Assembly: GCF_014170375.1 (NCBI RefSeq)
Contig: NZ_LZZW01000034.1
Coordinates: forward strand, 1-46,583
Length of the DNA stretch: 46,583 nt
Reading direction: 5' to 3'
Source of the DNA: Variovorax sp. UMC13
Lineage (GTDB): Bacteria; Pseudomonadota; Gammaproteobacteria; Burkholderiales; Burkholderiaceae_C
Under the pieces are notes generated by a model that ran no database searches, had not been told where the DNA came from, and saw only the letters and a list, made by a program, of their open reading frames with translations. Of the stretch, positions 27,478-35,625 are shown in pieces (within the stretch, counting starts at the first letter, position 1; each line of letters begins with the position of its first letter). The translations under genes and the position numbers were made by a program.

Positions 27478-27501
27478 GAGCGCGCGACAAGGGGCGCGCT
27501 C
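27478..27501 (-). terminator. Hairpin between DUF3426 gene and kinase
   Basis: A perfect 8-bp inverted repeat (GAGCGCGC / GCGCGCTC, loop of eight) overlaps the DUF3426 stop; on the minus strand it is followed by CTTTCATCCTTTC. A weak terminator or mRNA stabiliser. Confidence 0.4.
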
Positions 27502-28744
27502 AGGGATAGAAGGCATCGAGCCGGAAGCCGGCCACGCGCGAGGCGGAGGACGCGTCTTCGCCGACCAGCACGATCGGCAGCTGCGTCATGCGCTCCGCAT
27601 GCGCCGCCAGCACCGCCGGCGCGCCGTACTCGGCCGGGCGCAGCACACGCCGCACCACGACACGCTCCTCCAGGTCGAGCAGGGACAGTTCGACCGCCGG
27701 CATGGCCAGCGGGATGGCGGCGCGGTTGCGCAGGGTGAAGCTGAACTGGTAGCCCTCGCCGTCCTTCTCGCGCAGGAAGGAGGCGCCGTCGATGGTGACG
27801 TCGGCGATGCGGCGCAAGGCAGAGAGCTGGCAGCCCAGGCGCTCGCAGGCCGTCGCGAACCAGGGCTGCAGCGCCGGCTGGCGCGCGACGATCGCGTTGC
27901 GCTGCTGGTAGAGCACCTGCGCGAGCAACAGCAGCACCAGGGCCAGCAGGACGAAGCCGCTCATGAGGCGGGGCGCCCACCGCGAGGGCGGCTGCATCGG
28001 CTGGGCGCCGGGGTTGGCGCGGAAGCTGCGCGCGATGCCGAACACGGGCACGCCCGTCGCATCGCCCGCCAGGGGCTCGCTGGGCGTCAGGGCCAGCGTG
28101 ATCGCCTCGTCCTGGAGCGCGGATGGGCGTTCGGCCTCGGCGGCACGACGGGCGCGCGCCGCCTGAAGCGCCGCGAGGCGCGACTGCCGCAGGGCGCTGG
28201 GCCCTGCGTCTTCGATCTCGGCCTCGACCTCTGGCAGGTCCGGCGGCGGGGCCGCGACGGCAGGCGTCATCGGCACCGCATCCAACTGCAGCGAGGGCAG
28301 GCGCGCCCAGCCGTCGTCGGGCGGCACCGGCAACGCCAAGGCAGGCGTTGGCACCGGCTCTTCTTCGAGTTCGGCGACCTCGTCCAGCGTCGGGTCCTCG
28401 CGCACCGGAGACGCCGGCCAGGCGGACGACGGGATGTCCAGCGCCGGCCATGCCGACGGTTCGACGGGCGCGCGCTGCGCCGGCGGCGGTCCGTCGGCCT
28501 GCAAGCGCGACAGGGCGTCGCTGAAGAAATCGATGCCGGCGCTGGGCGCGGCGGGGGTATCGGTTACCGGCACGGCCGGCGGCGTCACCGGGAGCGGTCC
28601 CGACAGCGGATCGTGCAGTTCGGCCGCACCGTCGAAAACATGGCTGCAGCGGCCGCAGCGCACCCAGCCGTCCGAGATCCGGAGCTGGTCTCGCACCACG
28701 CGGAAGGTGGTGCCGCAGGCGGGGCAGCGGGTGGCGAGACTCAT
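27500..28744 (-). CDS. MJ0042-type zinc-ribbon / DUF3426 membrane protein
   Basis: The product is 414 residues. The N-terminus is a four-cysteine zinc ribbon: C7, C10, C30 and C33 ('TRCPACGTTFRV ... VRCGRCSHVFDG'), as in the MJ0042 family. A long Pro/Ala/Glu-rich linker (about 45-255) follows, then one membrane helix (about 262-282, 'FVLLALVLLLLAQVLY'). The C-terminal DUF3426 beta domain ('GASFLREKDGEGYQFSFTLRNRAAIPLAMPAVELSLLD') lies on the far side of the membrane. Function is unknown; the family typically follows prmA in betaproteobacteria, as here. Confidence 0.88.
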   Translation of the reverse strand: MSLATRCPACGTTFRVVRDQLRISDGWVRCGRCSHVFDGAAELHDPLSGPLPVTPPAVPVTDTPAAPSAGIDFFSDALSRLQADGPPPAQRAPVEPSAWPALDIPSSAWPASPVREDPTLDEVAELEEEPVPTPALALPVPPDDGWARLPSLQLDAVPMTPAVAAPPPDLPEVEAEIEDAGPSALRQSRLAALQAARARRAAEAERPSALQDEAITLALTPSEPLAGDATGVPVFGIARSFRANPGAQPMQPPSRWAPRLMSGFVLLALVLLLLAQVLYQQRNAIVARQPALQPWFATACERLGCQLSALRRIADVTIDGASFLREKDGEGYQFSFTLRNRAAIPLAMPAVELSLLDLEERVVVRRVLRPAEYGAPAVLAAHAERMTQLPIVLVGEDASSASRVAGFRLDAFYP

Positions 28745-28755
28745 GAGGCGTGGAT

Positions 28756-28791
28756 TGTAGGTGCGGGCCCCGGGGCCCGCGGCAGCCTACA
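28756..28791. repeat. Nested palindrome at the prmA 3' end
   Basis: A perfect 18-bp palindrome GCGGGCCCCGGGGCCCGC (28763-28780) is enclosed by a second pair TGTAGG (28756-28761) / CCTACA (28786-28791). It overlaps the prmA stop and sits just before the DUF3426 start on the same strand. No T-run; it may be a processing or stabilising hairpin. Confidence 0.6.
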
Positions 28792-29671
28792 GGCGCGCGG
28801 TCATGAGGATCCAGCCGTCCTCGCTGTCGCTGACCTCGAGCGCGGCATAAGGCGCGTAGGCCTGCTTGAGCTCGTCGGCCTGGCGCTCGAGGATGCCGGC
28901 CAGCACCAGCGAGCCGCCGGGCTGCACATGGGCGCACAGCAGCGGCGCCAACACCTTGAGCGGCGTGGCCAGGATGTTGGCCAGCACCACTTCGTAGCGT
29001 CCGCTCGCCGCATCGGGCAGGCCGGACTGCAGCTGCACCGCATTCGCATCGGCGTTGAGCCGTGTCGCCTCGACGGCGGCCGGGTCGATGTCCACCGCGT
29101 CGACCGACGCCGCGCCGAACTTGGCCGCGCCGATCGCCAGGATGCCGGAGCCGCAGCCGTAATCGAGCACGCGGGCCGAAGCCGTGCGCTGCGCGGTCGC
29201 GATCCAGCGCAGGCACATGCGCGTGGTGGGATGGGTGCCGGTGCCGAAGGCCAGGCCCGGATCGAGCCGGATCACCTGGCGCGCCTGCGCCGGCGGCTCG
29301 TGCCAGGTCGGCACGATCCAGAATTCGGGCGTGATCTCGACCGGCGCGAACTGCGACTGCGTCAGGCGCACCCAGTCCTGCTCCGGCACCTCGGCCACGC
29401 CGATGGTCTCGCAGCCCTCGAAGAAGTCCTGCGCCGCCAGCACCGCGGCCGCGCCGCGGGCCAGCGCCTCGTCGGCGAACAGCGCGATCACGCGCGAGCG
29501 CTGCCAGCCATCCTTGGGCGGCGGCATGCCGGGCTCGCCGAACAGCGCCTGCTCGGCATCGGTCTGGGCGTCGGCGTCTTCCACCGACACGCTCAGCGCG
29601 TCGAGCGCGTCGAGCGCATCGCTCAGGGTCTCGATGCGGTCTTCGGGGGCGAGGAGGCGGAGTTCAAACAC
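28787..29671 (-). CDS. prmA: Ribosomal protein L11 methyltransferase
   Basis: The product is 294 residues, the typical PrmA length, from a GTG start six bases after accC. The N-terminal domain recognises L11. The SAM-binding Rossmann part shows 'RVLDYGCGSGILAIGAAKFGA', 'VDAVDIDPAAVEATRLNADAN' and 'YEVVLANILATPLKVLAPLL' (NxL catalytic-region motif). 'RLDPGLAFGTGTHPTTRMCL' is highly diagnostic for PrmA. It trimethylates ribosomal protein L11. Order accB-accC-prmA-DUF3426 is a common betaproteobacterial operon. Confidence 0.97.
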   Translation of the reverse strand: MFELRLLAPEDRIETLSDALDALDALSVSVEDADAQTDAEQALFGEPGMPPPKDGWQRSRVIALFADEALARGAAAVLAAQDFFEGCETIGVAEVPEQDWVRLTQSQFAPVEITPEFWIVPTWHEPPAQARQVIRLDPGLAFGTGTHPTTRMCLRWIATAQRTASARVLDYGCGSGILAIGAAKFGAASVDAVDIDPAAVEATRLNADANAVQLQSGLPDAASGRYEVVLANILATPLKVLAPLLCAHVQPGGSLVLAGILERQADELKQAYAPYAALEVSDSEDGWILMTARL

Positions 29672-29677
29672 GTCGGG

Positions 29678-31027
29678 TCACCGGGCTCGCGCCGCAAGCC
29701 ACTCTTCGAGGTAGTGGATGTTGGTGCCGCCGGCCATGAACTTGGCGTCGACCATCAGCTCGCGGTGCAGCGGGATGTTGGTCTGGATGCCTTCGACCAC
29801 GGTCTCGCTCAGCGCGGTGCGCATGCGCGCCAGCGCCTGTTCGCGCGTGTCGCCGTGCACGATGATCTTGCCGATCATCGAGTCGTAGTTCGGCGGCACG
29901 AAGTAGTTGGTGTAGACATGCGAGTCGACGCGCACACCCGGTCCGCCCGGTGCGTGCCACATCGTGATGCGGCCCGGCGAAGGCGTGAACTTGTAGGCGT
30001 CCTCGGCGTTGATCCGGCATTCGATCGAATGGCCGCGCATCTCGATCTGGCGCTGCGTGAAGGGCAGCTTCTCGCCCGCGGCGACCATGATCTGCGTCTT
30101 CACGATGTCGATGCCGGTGGTGAACTCGGTCACCGGGTGCTCGACCTGCACGCGCGTGTTCATCTCGATGAAGTAGAACTCGCCGTTCTCGTAGAGGAAC
30201 TCGAAGGTGCCGGCACCGCGGTAGCCGATCTTCTTGCAGGCCGCCGCGCAGCGCTCGCCGATCTTCTCGATCAGCTTGCGCGGGATGCCCGGCGCCGGCG
30301 ATTCCTCGATCACCTTCTGGTGGCGACGCTGCATCGAGCAATCGCGCTCGCCCAGGTAGACCGCGTTCTTGTGCTTGTCGGCGAGGATCTGGATCTCGAT
30401 GTGGCGCGGGTTCTGGAGGAACTTCTCCATGTACACGGCCGGATTGTTGAAGGCCGCGCCGGCCTCCGCCTTGGTCATCTGGATCGCGTTGATCAGCGCC
30501 GCTTCGGTGTGGACCACGCGCATGCCGCGGCCACCGCCGCCGCCCGCGGCCTTGATGATCACCGGGTAGCCGATGGCGCGCGCGATGCGCTTGTTGGTGG
30601 CGGCGTCGTCCGACAGTTCGCCTTCGGAGCCGGGCACGCAGGGCACGCCGGCCTTGATCATGGCCTGCTTGGCCGAGACCTTGTCACCCATCGTGCGGAT
30701 GTTGTCCGGCGTCGGGCCGATGAACTGGAAGCCGCTCTGCTCCACGCGTTCGGCGAAGTTGGCGTTCTCGCTCAGGAAGCCGTAGCCGGGGTGGATGGCC
30801 TCGGCATCGGTCACTTCGGCGGCCGAGATGATCGCCGGCATGTTGAGATAGCTCTGCCCCGACGGCGCCGGGCCGATGCACACGGCCTCCTGCGCCAGCT
30901 TGACGTACTTGGCGTCGCGATCGGCTTCGGAATAGACCATCACGGCCTTGATGCCCATCTCGCTGCAGGCACGCTGAATCCGAAGGGCGATCTCGCCGCG
31001 ATTGGCGACCAGGATCTTCTTGAACAT
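29678..31027 (-). CDS. accC: Acetyl-CoA carboxylase, biotin carboxylase subunit
   Basis: The product is 449 residues, the same length as E. coli AccC, starting 'MFKKILVANRGEIALRI'. An in-frame GTG two codons earlier overlaps the accB stop but is less likely. The ATP-grasp glycine loop 'KAAGGGGGRGMRVV', 'GERDCSMQRRHQKVIEESPAP', and the catalytic 'FEFLYENGEFYFIEMNTRVQVEHPVTE' are all present. It carboxylates biotin on AccB using bicarbonate and ATP, the first half of malonyl-CoA formation. Only two bases separate it from accB. Confidence 0.98.
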   Translation of the reverse strand: MFKKILVANRGEIALRIQRACSEMGIKAVMVYSEADRDAKYVKLAQEAVCIGPAPSGQSYLNMPAIISAAEVTDAEAIHPGYGFLSENANFAERVEQSGFQFIGPTPDNIRTMGDKVSAKQAMIKAGVPCVPGSEGELSDDAATNKRIARAIGYPVIIKAAGGGGGRGMRVVHTEAALINAIQMTKAEAGAAFNNPAVYMEKFLQNPRHIEIQILADKHKNAVYLGERDCSMQRRHQKVIEESPAPGIPRKLIEKIGERCAAACKKIGYRGAGTFEFLYENGEFYFIEMNTRVQVEHPVTEFTTGIDIVKTQIMVAAGEKLPFTQRQIEMRGHSIECRINAEDAYKFTPSPGRITMWHAPGGPGVRVDSHVYTNYFVPPNYDSMIGKIIVHGDTREQALARMRTALSETVVEGIQTNIPLHRELMVDAKFMAGGTNIHYLEEWLAARAR

Positions 31028-31029
31028 GG

Positions 31030-31488
31030 TCACTCGATGATGAACAGCGGCTGGCCGTATTCGACCGCTTGGCCGTTCTCGCCGAGGATCTGCGTGACGG
31101 TGCCGGACTTGTCGGCCTCGATCTCGTTGAGGATCTTCATCGCTTCGATGATGCAGATGGTGTCGCCTTCCTTGACCTGGCTGCCGACTTCGACGAAGGC
31201 GGCCGCGCCCGGGCTGGACGAGCGATAGAAGGTGCCGACCATCGGCGACTTGACGGTGTGGCCGGCGGCGGGCGCTGCCACGGCCGGTGCCGCAGCGGCG
31301 GACACGGGGGCGCCGACGGGTGCCGCCACGGCGGCCGCGGGGGCGGCCACGCTTTGAACGTATTGCACCGGGGCGGCTTCGCCGGCCTTGACGATGCGGA
31401 CCTTGCCTTCGGCCTCGGTGATCTCCAGTTCGGAAATATTCGATTCAGACACCAAGTCGATCAGTGTCTTGAGTTTGCGCAGATCCAT
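31030..31488 (-). CDS. accB: Acetyl-CoA carboxylase, biotin carboxyl carrier protein
   Basis: The product is 152 residues starting 'MDLRKLKTLIDLVSESNISELEI', the standard BCCP N-terminus. A flexible Ala/Pro-rich hinge (about 47-77) links it to the biotinyl domain. 'IIEAMKILNEIEAD' carries the biotin-accepting Lys at about K118, and 'SPMVGTFYRSSSPG' is the thumb region. Upstream in-frame starts would add a 43-residue stretch with no family likeness. First gene of the accB-accC-prmA-DUF3426 operon; the 101 bases upstream should hold its promoter, though no clear one was picked out. Confidence 0.97.
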   Translation of the reverse strand: MDLRKLKTLIDLVSESNISELEITEAEGKVRIVKAGEAAPVQYVQSVAAPAAAVAAPVGAPVSAAAAPAVAAPAAGHTVKSPMVGTFYRSSSPGAAAFVEVGSQVKEGDTICIIEAMKILNEIEADKSGTVTQILGENGQAVEYGQPLFIIE

Positions 31489-31589
31489 GGGACTCCATTG
31501 CCAGCTTTGCCGGTCATTCGGATTGAACTTACCTGAAAACCGGCTTATTTCGGCGTTCGTACGCCAACTACCGGTTGTGCGGCGGGATT

Positions 31590-32138
31590 CTAACTGTGAA
31601 CTTCCGCACGTTGCCAAGCCTCGAGGTCGGCTGGCGACAACTGGCCCATTTTACGTGCCGCAACAATCCCGTCGGCTCCCACGACCAAGGTAAAGGGCAA
31701 TCCGCCCGCGGTATTGCCCAGGTTCCTCACCAGATCCGTGCCCTGCAGGCCGGCGATCCCCATGGGGAAGGAGACCGGGGTACGAACGAGGAACTTGCGC
31801 ACGGCCTCGGGCTTGTCGATCGCCAAACCAACGACTTGCCAGCCGTTGGCGGCATGATCGCGATAGAAGCGATCGACCATCGGTAATTCCTCGACACAGG
31901 GCGGGCACCAGGTGGCCCAGAAATTCAGCAGTAGCGGCTTGCCCTTGAACGTGGCGAAGTCGAGTTCGCCGCCTTCGGGGCGTTCGTAGCGCGCGCTCCA
32001 GAACTCGGGCTGCAGGCGCTCGCCGCCCGCGCCGGACGCCGATTCGTGGCGCCACCAGGCCGCACCGATGCCGGCCACGGCGGCGGCACCGGCCACACCG
32101 CTGACCAGCCATCGGCGCCGGGTCGAGGTGGGATTCAT
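31590..32138 (-). CDS. TlpA-like thioredoxin-fold protein, membrane-anchored
   Basis: The product is 182 residues. The N-terminus has a twin-arginine-like 'TRRRW' followed by a hydrophobic segment 'LVSGVAGAAAVAGIGAAWW', a signal or anchor that places the domain in the periplasm. The redox site 'NFWATWCPPCVEELP' has the CPPC pair C78/C81; 'GLPFTLVVGADG' holds the conserved cis-Pro. TlpA/ResA-like proteins reduce disulfides during cytochrome c or oxidase maturation; the actual partner here is unknown. Its ATG overlaps the stop of the upstream unknown gene by four bases. Confidence 0.9.
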   Translation of the reverse strand: MNPTSTRRRWLVSGVAGAAAVAGIGAAWWRHESASGAGGERLQPEFWSARYERPEGGELDFATFKGKPLLLNFWATWCPPCVEELPMVDRFYRDHAANGWQVVGLAIDKPEAVRKFLVRTPVSFPMGIAGLQGTDLVRNLGNTAGGLPFTLVVGADGIVAARKMGQLSPADLEAWQRAEVHS

Positions 32139-32728
32139 ATCGTGTCCTTTTCGATCAGTCGCCGCAGGGCGGCGAGGTCTCCGCGAGGCGTGCGCCCCTG
32201 GCCGTCGGGCTTGAGCGCACCGCGCAGGTCGTCGAGGTCGTACACCAGCAGGTGCACCCCGATCTCCTCGCCGAGCAGCCGGCTCATGGCATGCACGCTG
32301 AGCGCCTCGACCTGCTCGCCATGGAAGCCCGCGACCATGCGGGGCTCGTAGTCGACGTGGTGGTCGATCAGGGCGATCTCGGCCGACTTGCAGTCGTCGC
32401 AGAAGAGTTGAATGTAGATGTCCGACAGCCGCGTCGCGGTGCCGTGCCAGACCGCGCCGCCGAGATGCGGACGGAACGCGGCCATGCGCTCCATCCATTC
32501 CAGCGCCAGCAGGCGCAGCGCCTTGAGCTCCTGCGGCTGGGTGTCGGCGCAGAAGAGCGCGATGTAGTCGCGCACCTCGGCCTCGATGTCGTCGTTGTGC
32601 GGCAGCGCCGTGCGCGCGGGCAAGCCCAGCTCGCGCAGGGCCCTGCGCTTGGCCGGGCCGTACTCCATCCCCTCCTCGACGACGAGGCGGGCGGCGGTGG
32701 CGGCAATTTCACGCTTGGACGTGTCCAT
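32135..32728 (-). CDS. Conserved protein of unknown function, nucleotidyltransferase-like motif
   Basis: The product is 197 residues. I do not assign a named family. The central part 'HLGGAVWHGTATRLSDIYIQLFCDD' recalls the G-S-x-A-x2-SD-x-D stretch of minimal nucleotidyltransferases, but the second acidic residue of the D-x-D pair is not in place, so catalysis is uncertain. The N-terminal third is helical ('KREIAATAARLVVEEGMEYGPAKRRALRELGL') and the C-terminus ends in an Arg/Leu helix. No signal or membrane segment. It overlaps tlpA (ATGA) and is divergent from mpl (66 bases). Confidence 0.7.
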   Translation of the reverse strand: MDTSKREIAATAARLVVEEGMEYGPAKRRALRELGLPARTALPHNDDIEAEVRDYIALFCADTQPQELKALRLLALEWMERMAAFRPHLGGAVWHGTATRLSDIYIQLFCDDCKSAEIALIDHHVDYEPRMVAGFHGEQVEALSVHAMSRLLGEEIGVHLLVYDLDDLRGALKPDGQGRTPRGDLAALRRLIEKDTI

Positions 32729-32794
32729 GGCGGCATTCTGCCCGCACTGCAGCAGCCGAAGAAGAAGACCGGACAGCATCCCTAGAATCGACCG

Positions 32795-34273
32795 ATGCAT
32801 ATTCATATCCTCGGCATCTGCGGCACCTTCATGGGCGGCGTGGCCGCATTGGCGCGCGAAGCCGGCCACCGCGTGACGGGCTGCGACGCAGGCGTCTACC
32901 CCCCGATGAGCGACCAGCTGCGCGCGCTCGGCATCGAACTGATCGAAGGCTTCGGCGCCGACCAGATGGCGCTCGCGCCCGACATGTTCGTGGTCGGCAA
33001 CGTGGTGTCGCGCGCCCGCCTGGCGGACGGCACGCCCAAGTTTCCCTTGATGGAAGCCATCCTCGATGCCGGCGCGGCCTACACCAGCGGCCCGCAATGG
33101 CTGGCCGAGCACGTGCTGCAGGGCCGCCACGTGCTGGCCGTGGCCGGCACCCACGGCAAGACCACCACCACCTCGATGCTGGCCTGGGTGCTCGAGCGCA
33201 CGGGCCATGCGCCGGGCTTTCTGGTGGGCGGCGTGCCGCTGGACTTCGGCGTTTCCGCAAGACTGGGAGGCGGCCCGAGCGCAGCGCCGGGCCGCCCCAA
33301 GCCAGCGAGCGCCCCCTCGGGGGGCAGCGAGGACACGCCAGTGCCGAGCGTGGGGGCACCTTTCGTGATCGAAGCCGACGAATACGACACCGCCTTCTTC
33401 GACAAGCGCAGCAAGTTCGTCCACTACCGGCCGCGCACCGCGATCCTCAACAACCTCGAGTTCGACCACGCCGACATCTTCGACGACCTGGCGGCCATCG
33501 AACGGCAGTTCCATCACCTGGTGCGCACCGTGCCGGCCAGCGGCCGGGTGGTGGTCAACGCCACCGAGGAAAGCCTGCGGCGCGTGCTGGCCCAGGGCTG
33601 CTGGAGCGCGGTGGCGGGCTTCGGCGAAGGCGCCGAATGGCAGGCCGAGGGCGCCCACGACGCCTTCGACGTGCTGCGCTCGGGCCGGAAGGTCGGCCAT
33701 GTGGCCTGGACGCTGTCGGGCCGGCACAACCAGATGAACGCGCTCGCCGCCATCGCCGCGGCCGAACACCTGGGCGTGGCACCGGCCGAGGCGGCCGCGG
33801 CGCTGGGCAGCTTCCACAACGTGCGCCGGCGCATGGAACTGCGCGGCACGGTGGAGCGCACCGGCGGCGCGATCACGGTCTACGACGACTTCGCCCACCA
33901 CCCGACCGCGATCCGCACCACGCTCGACGGCCTGCGCCGCCAGCTCGACGGCCAGGGCAGGCAGCGCGAGCGCATCCTGGCGGTGTTCGAGCCGCGCAGC
34001 AACACCATGAAGCTCGGGACCATGGCGGCGCAGCTGCCGTGGAGCCTGGAGGCGGCCGACCTGTCCTTCTGCCACAGCGGCGGGCTGGGCTGGGACGCGG
34101 CCGCCGCGCTGGCGCCGATGGGCGAGCGCGCGCGCGTGGTCGATGCGATCGAGCCGCTGGTCACGCAGGTCGCTTCAGCCGCGCAGCCGGGCGATCACAT
34201 CGTCTGCATGAGCAACGGCGGCTTCGGCGGCGTGCACGACAAGCTGCTGGCCGCCCTGCGCGCCGGGCGCTGA
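32795..34273 (+). CDS. mpl: UDP-N-acetylmuramate:L-alanyl-gamma-D-glutamyl-meso-diaminopimelate ligase
   Basis: The product is 492 residues; relatives are about 455-460. Mpl attaches recycled murein tripeptide to UDP-MurNAc. N-terminal 'MHIHILGICGTFMGGVAALA' (UDP-binding), ATP P-loop 'GTHGKTTTTSMLAW' (residues 118-126), 'EADEYDTAFFDKRSKFVHYRP' and 'LEFDHADIFDDL' (metal and catalytic residues) and C-terminal 'VFEPRSNTMKLG' are all as expected. The excess length is an in-frame insertion at residues about 158-189 between 'GVSARLG' and 'PFVIEADEYD', caused by a DNA repeat. With ampD it forms the muropeptide recycling branch. Convergent with aroG. Confidence 0.96.
   Translation: MHIHILGICGTFMGGVAALAREAGHRVTGCDAGVYPPMSDQLRALGIELIEGFGADQMALAPDMFVVGNVVSRARLADGTPKFPLMEAILDAGAAYTSGPQWLAEHVLQGRHVLAVAGTHGKTTTTSMLAWVLERTGHAPGFLVGGVPLDFGVSARLGGGPSAAPGRPKPASAPSGGSEDTPVPSVGAPFVIEADEYDTAFFDKRSKFVHYRPRTAILNNLEFDHADIFDDLAAIERQFHHLVRTVPASGRVVVNATEESLRRVLAQGCWSAVAGFGEGAEWQAEGAHDAFDVLRSGRKVGHVAWTLSGRHNQMNALAAIAAAEHLGVAPAEAAAALGSFHNVRRRMELRGTVERTGGAITVYDDFAHHPTAIRTTLDGLRRQLDGQGRQRERILAVFEPRSNTMKLGTMAAQLPWSLEAADLSFCHSGGLGWDAAAALAPMGERARVVDAIEPLVTQVASAAQPGDHIVCMSNGGFGGVHDKLLAALRAGR
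33262..33359 (+). repeat. Comamonadaceae-type hairpin repeat inserted in frame in mpl
   Basis: About 96 bp carry three hairpins: GGCGGCCCG / CGGGCCGCC (33269-33277 and 33288-33296), GCCCCC / GGGGGC (33311-33316 and 33320-33325), and GTGCC / GGCAC (33341-33345 and 33355-33359). I recognise this 'CGAGCGCCCCCTCGGGGGGC' motif as a dispersed intergenic repeat of Comamonadaceae (from memory). It translates to a Gly/Pro/Ser/Ala-rich loop without stops. Confidence 0.75.
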
Positions 34274-34294
34274 GCGGCCTCTTTCTCTTTCCGC

Positions 34295-34297
<3 letters not shown>
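34271..34297. repeat. Inverted repeat formed by the stop codons of mpl and aroG
   Basis: TGAGCGG (34271-34277) and CCGCTCA (34291-34297) are perfect 7-bp arms with 13 pyrimidine-rich bases between. The left arm begins with the mpl TGA and the right arm ends with the complement of the aroG TGA. A possible weak bidirectional terminator. Confidence 0.45.
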
Positions 34298-35413
<1,116 letters not shown>

Positions 35414-35444
35414 CGTGTGCTCCTGATCAAAAACAAAAGGACAT

Positions 35445-35477
35445 AAAAAAACCGCCGGGGCGTGAGCGCCGGCGGTC
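35445..35477 (-). terminator. Attenuator terminator upstream of aroG
   Basis: On the minus strand GACCGCCGGCG - CTCA - CGCCCCGGCGG is followed by seven T's (35445-35451). The stem is eight or more GC pairs. It lies 32 bases before the aroG ATG and 23 bases after the leader-peptide stop: the 3:4 hairpin of a transcription attenuator, not an end-of-operon terminator. Confidence 0.88.
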
Positions 35478-35538
35478 TTTGGAGGGGGTGTACGTTTGCT
35501 TTACGCGCTCGCCTCTAGGCCGCCGGAGATCCGGAACC
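35467..35538 (-). promoter_or_regulatory. Anti-terminator pairing of the aroG attenuator
   Basis: The leader-peptide frame contains CCGGCGG (35526-35520 on the minus strand), fully complementary to CCGCCGG in the 5' arm of the terminator (35475-35469). An upstream CCGG (35534-35531), immediately after the aromatic codons, can instead pair with the start of that segment (CCGG-ATCT-CCGG). These are the 1:2, 2:3 and 3:4 alternatives of a classical attenuator: ribosome stalling on aromatic codons frees segment 2 to block the terminator. Confidence 0.7.
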
Positions 35539-35575
35539 AAAAGTACGAAAAATAAAAAGCAGCGCGCAGAGACAT
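35501..35575 (-). CDS. Aromatic-rich leader peptide of aroG
   Basis: A 24-codon open frame (ATG at 35575, TAA at 35503-35501) lies between tldD and aroG. Residues 7-14 are FYFSYFWF: four Phe, two Tyr and one Trp among eight consecutive codons. This is far beyond chance in a GC-rich genome, where TTT and TAT are rare codons. The rest is Arg/Ala/Gly/Ser. It is followed by a terminator with an alternative pairing. As in known phe, trp or his leaders, its role would be to stall ribosomes when charged tRNA runs short. There is no Shine-Dalgarno; upstream bases are C-rich, so it may be translated from a very short or leaderless mRNA. Confidence 0.85.
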   Translation of the reverse strand: MSLRAAFYFSYFWFRISGGLEASA

Positions 35576-35583
35576 GGGGGAGG

Positions 35584-35592
35584 ACTCTAGCA
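35584..35592 (-). promoter_or_regulatory. Candidate extended -10 promoter for the aroG leader
   Basis: TGCTAGAGT (TG-n-TAGAGT) on the minus strand, in the only gap between tldD and the leader peptide. No good -35 is seen. A start about seven bases on would lie within a few bases of the leader ATG. Confidence 0.35.
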
Positions 35593-35625
35593 CAGGCTTT
35601 GGAAGATCGCTGTTGCGCCGCCGCG

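Noticed and set aside
27599..31228. Plus-strand open frame of 1209 codons across the DUF3426, prmA and accC region
   Set aside because: It is antisense to three well-recognised genes, has Arg/Gly/His/Ala-biased shadow composition and no family likeness; long antisense frames are expected at this GC content.
35501..35575. Leader frame as a random small ORF
   Set aside because: Rejected as random: seven aromatic codons in eight, together with a downstream terminator and alternative pairing ahead of an aromatic pathway gene, is best explained by attenuation.
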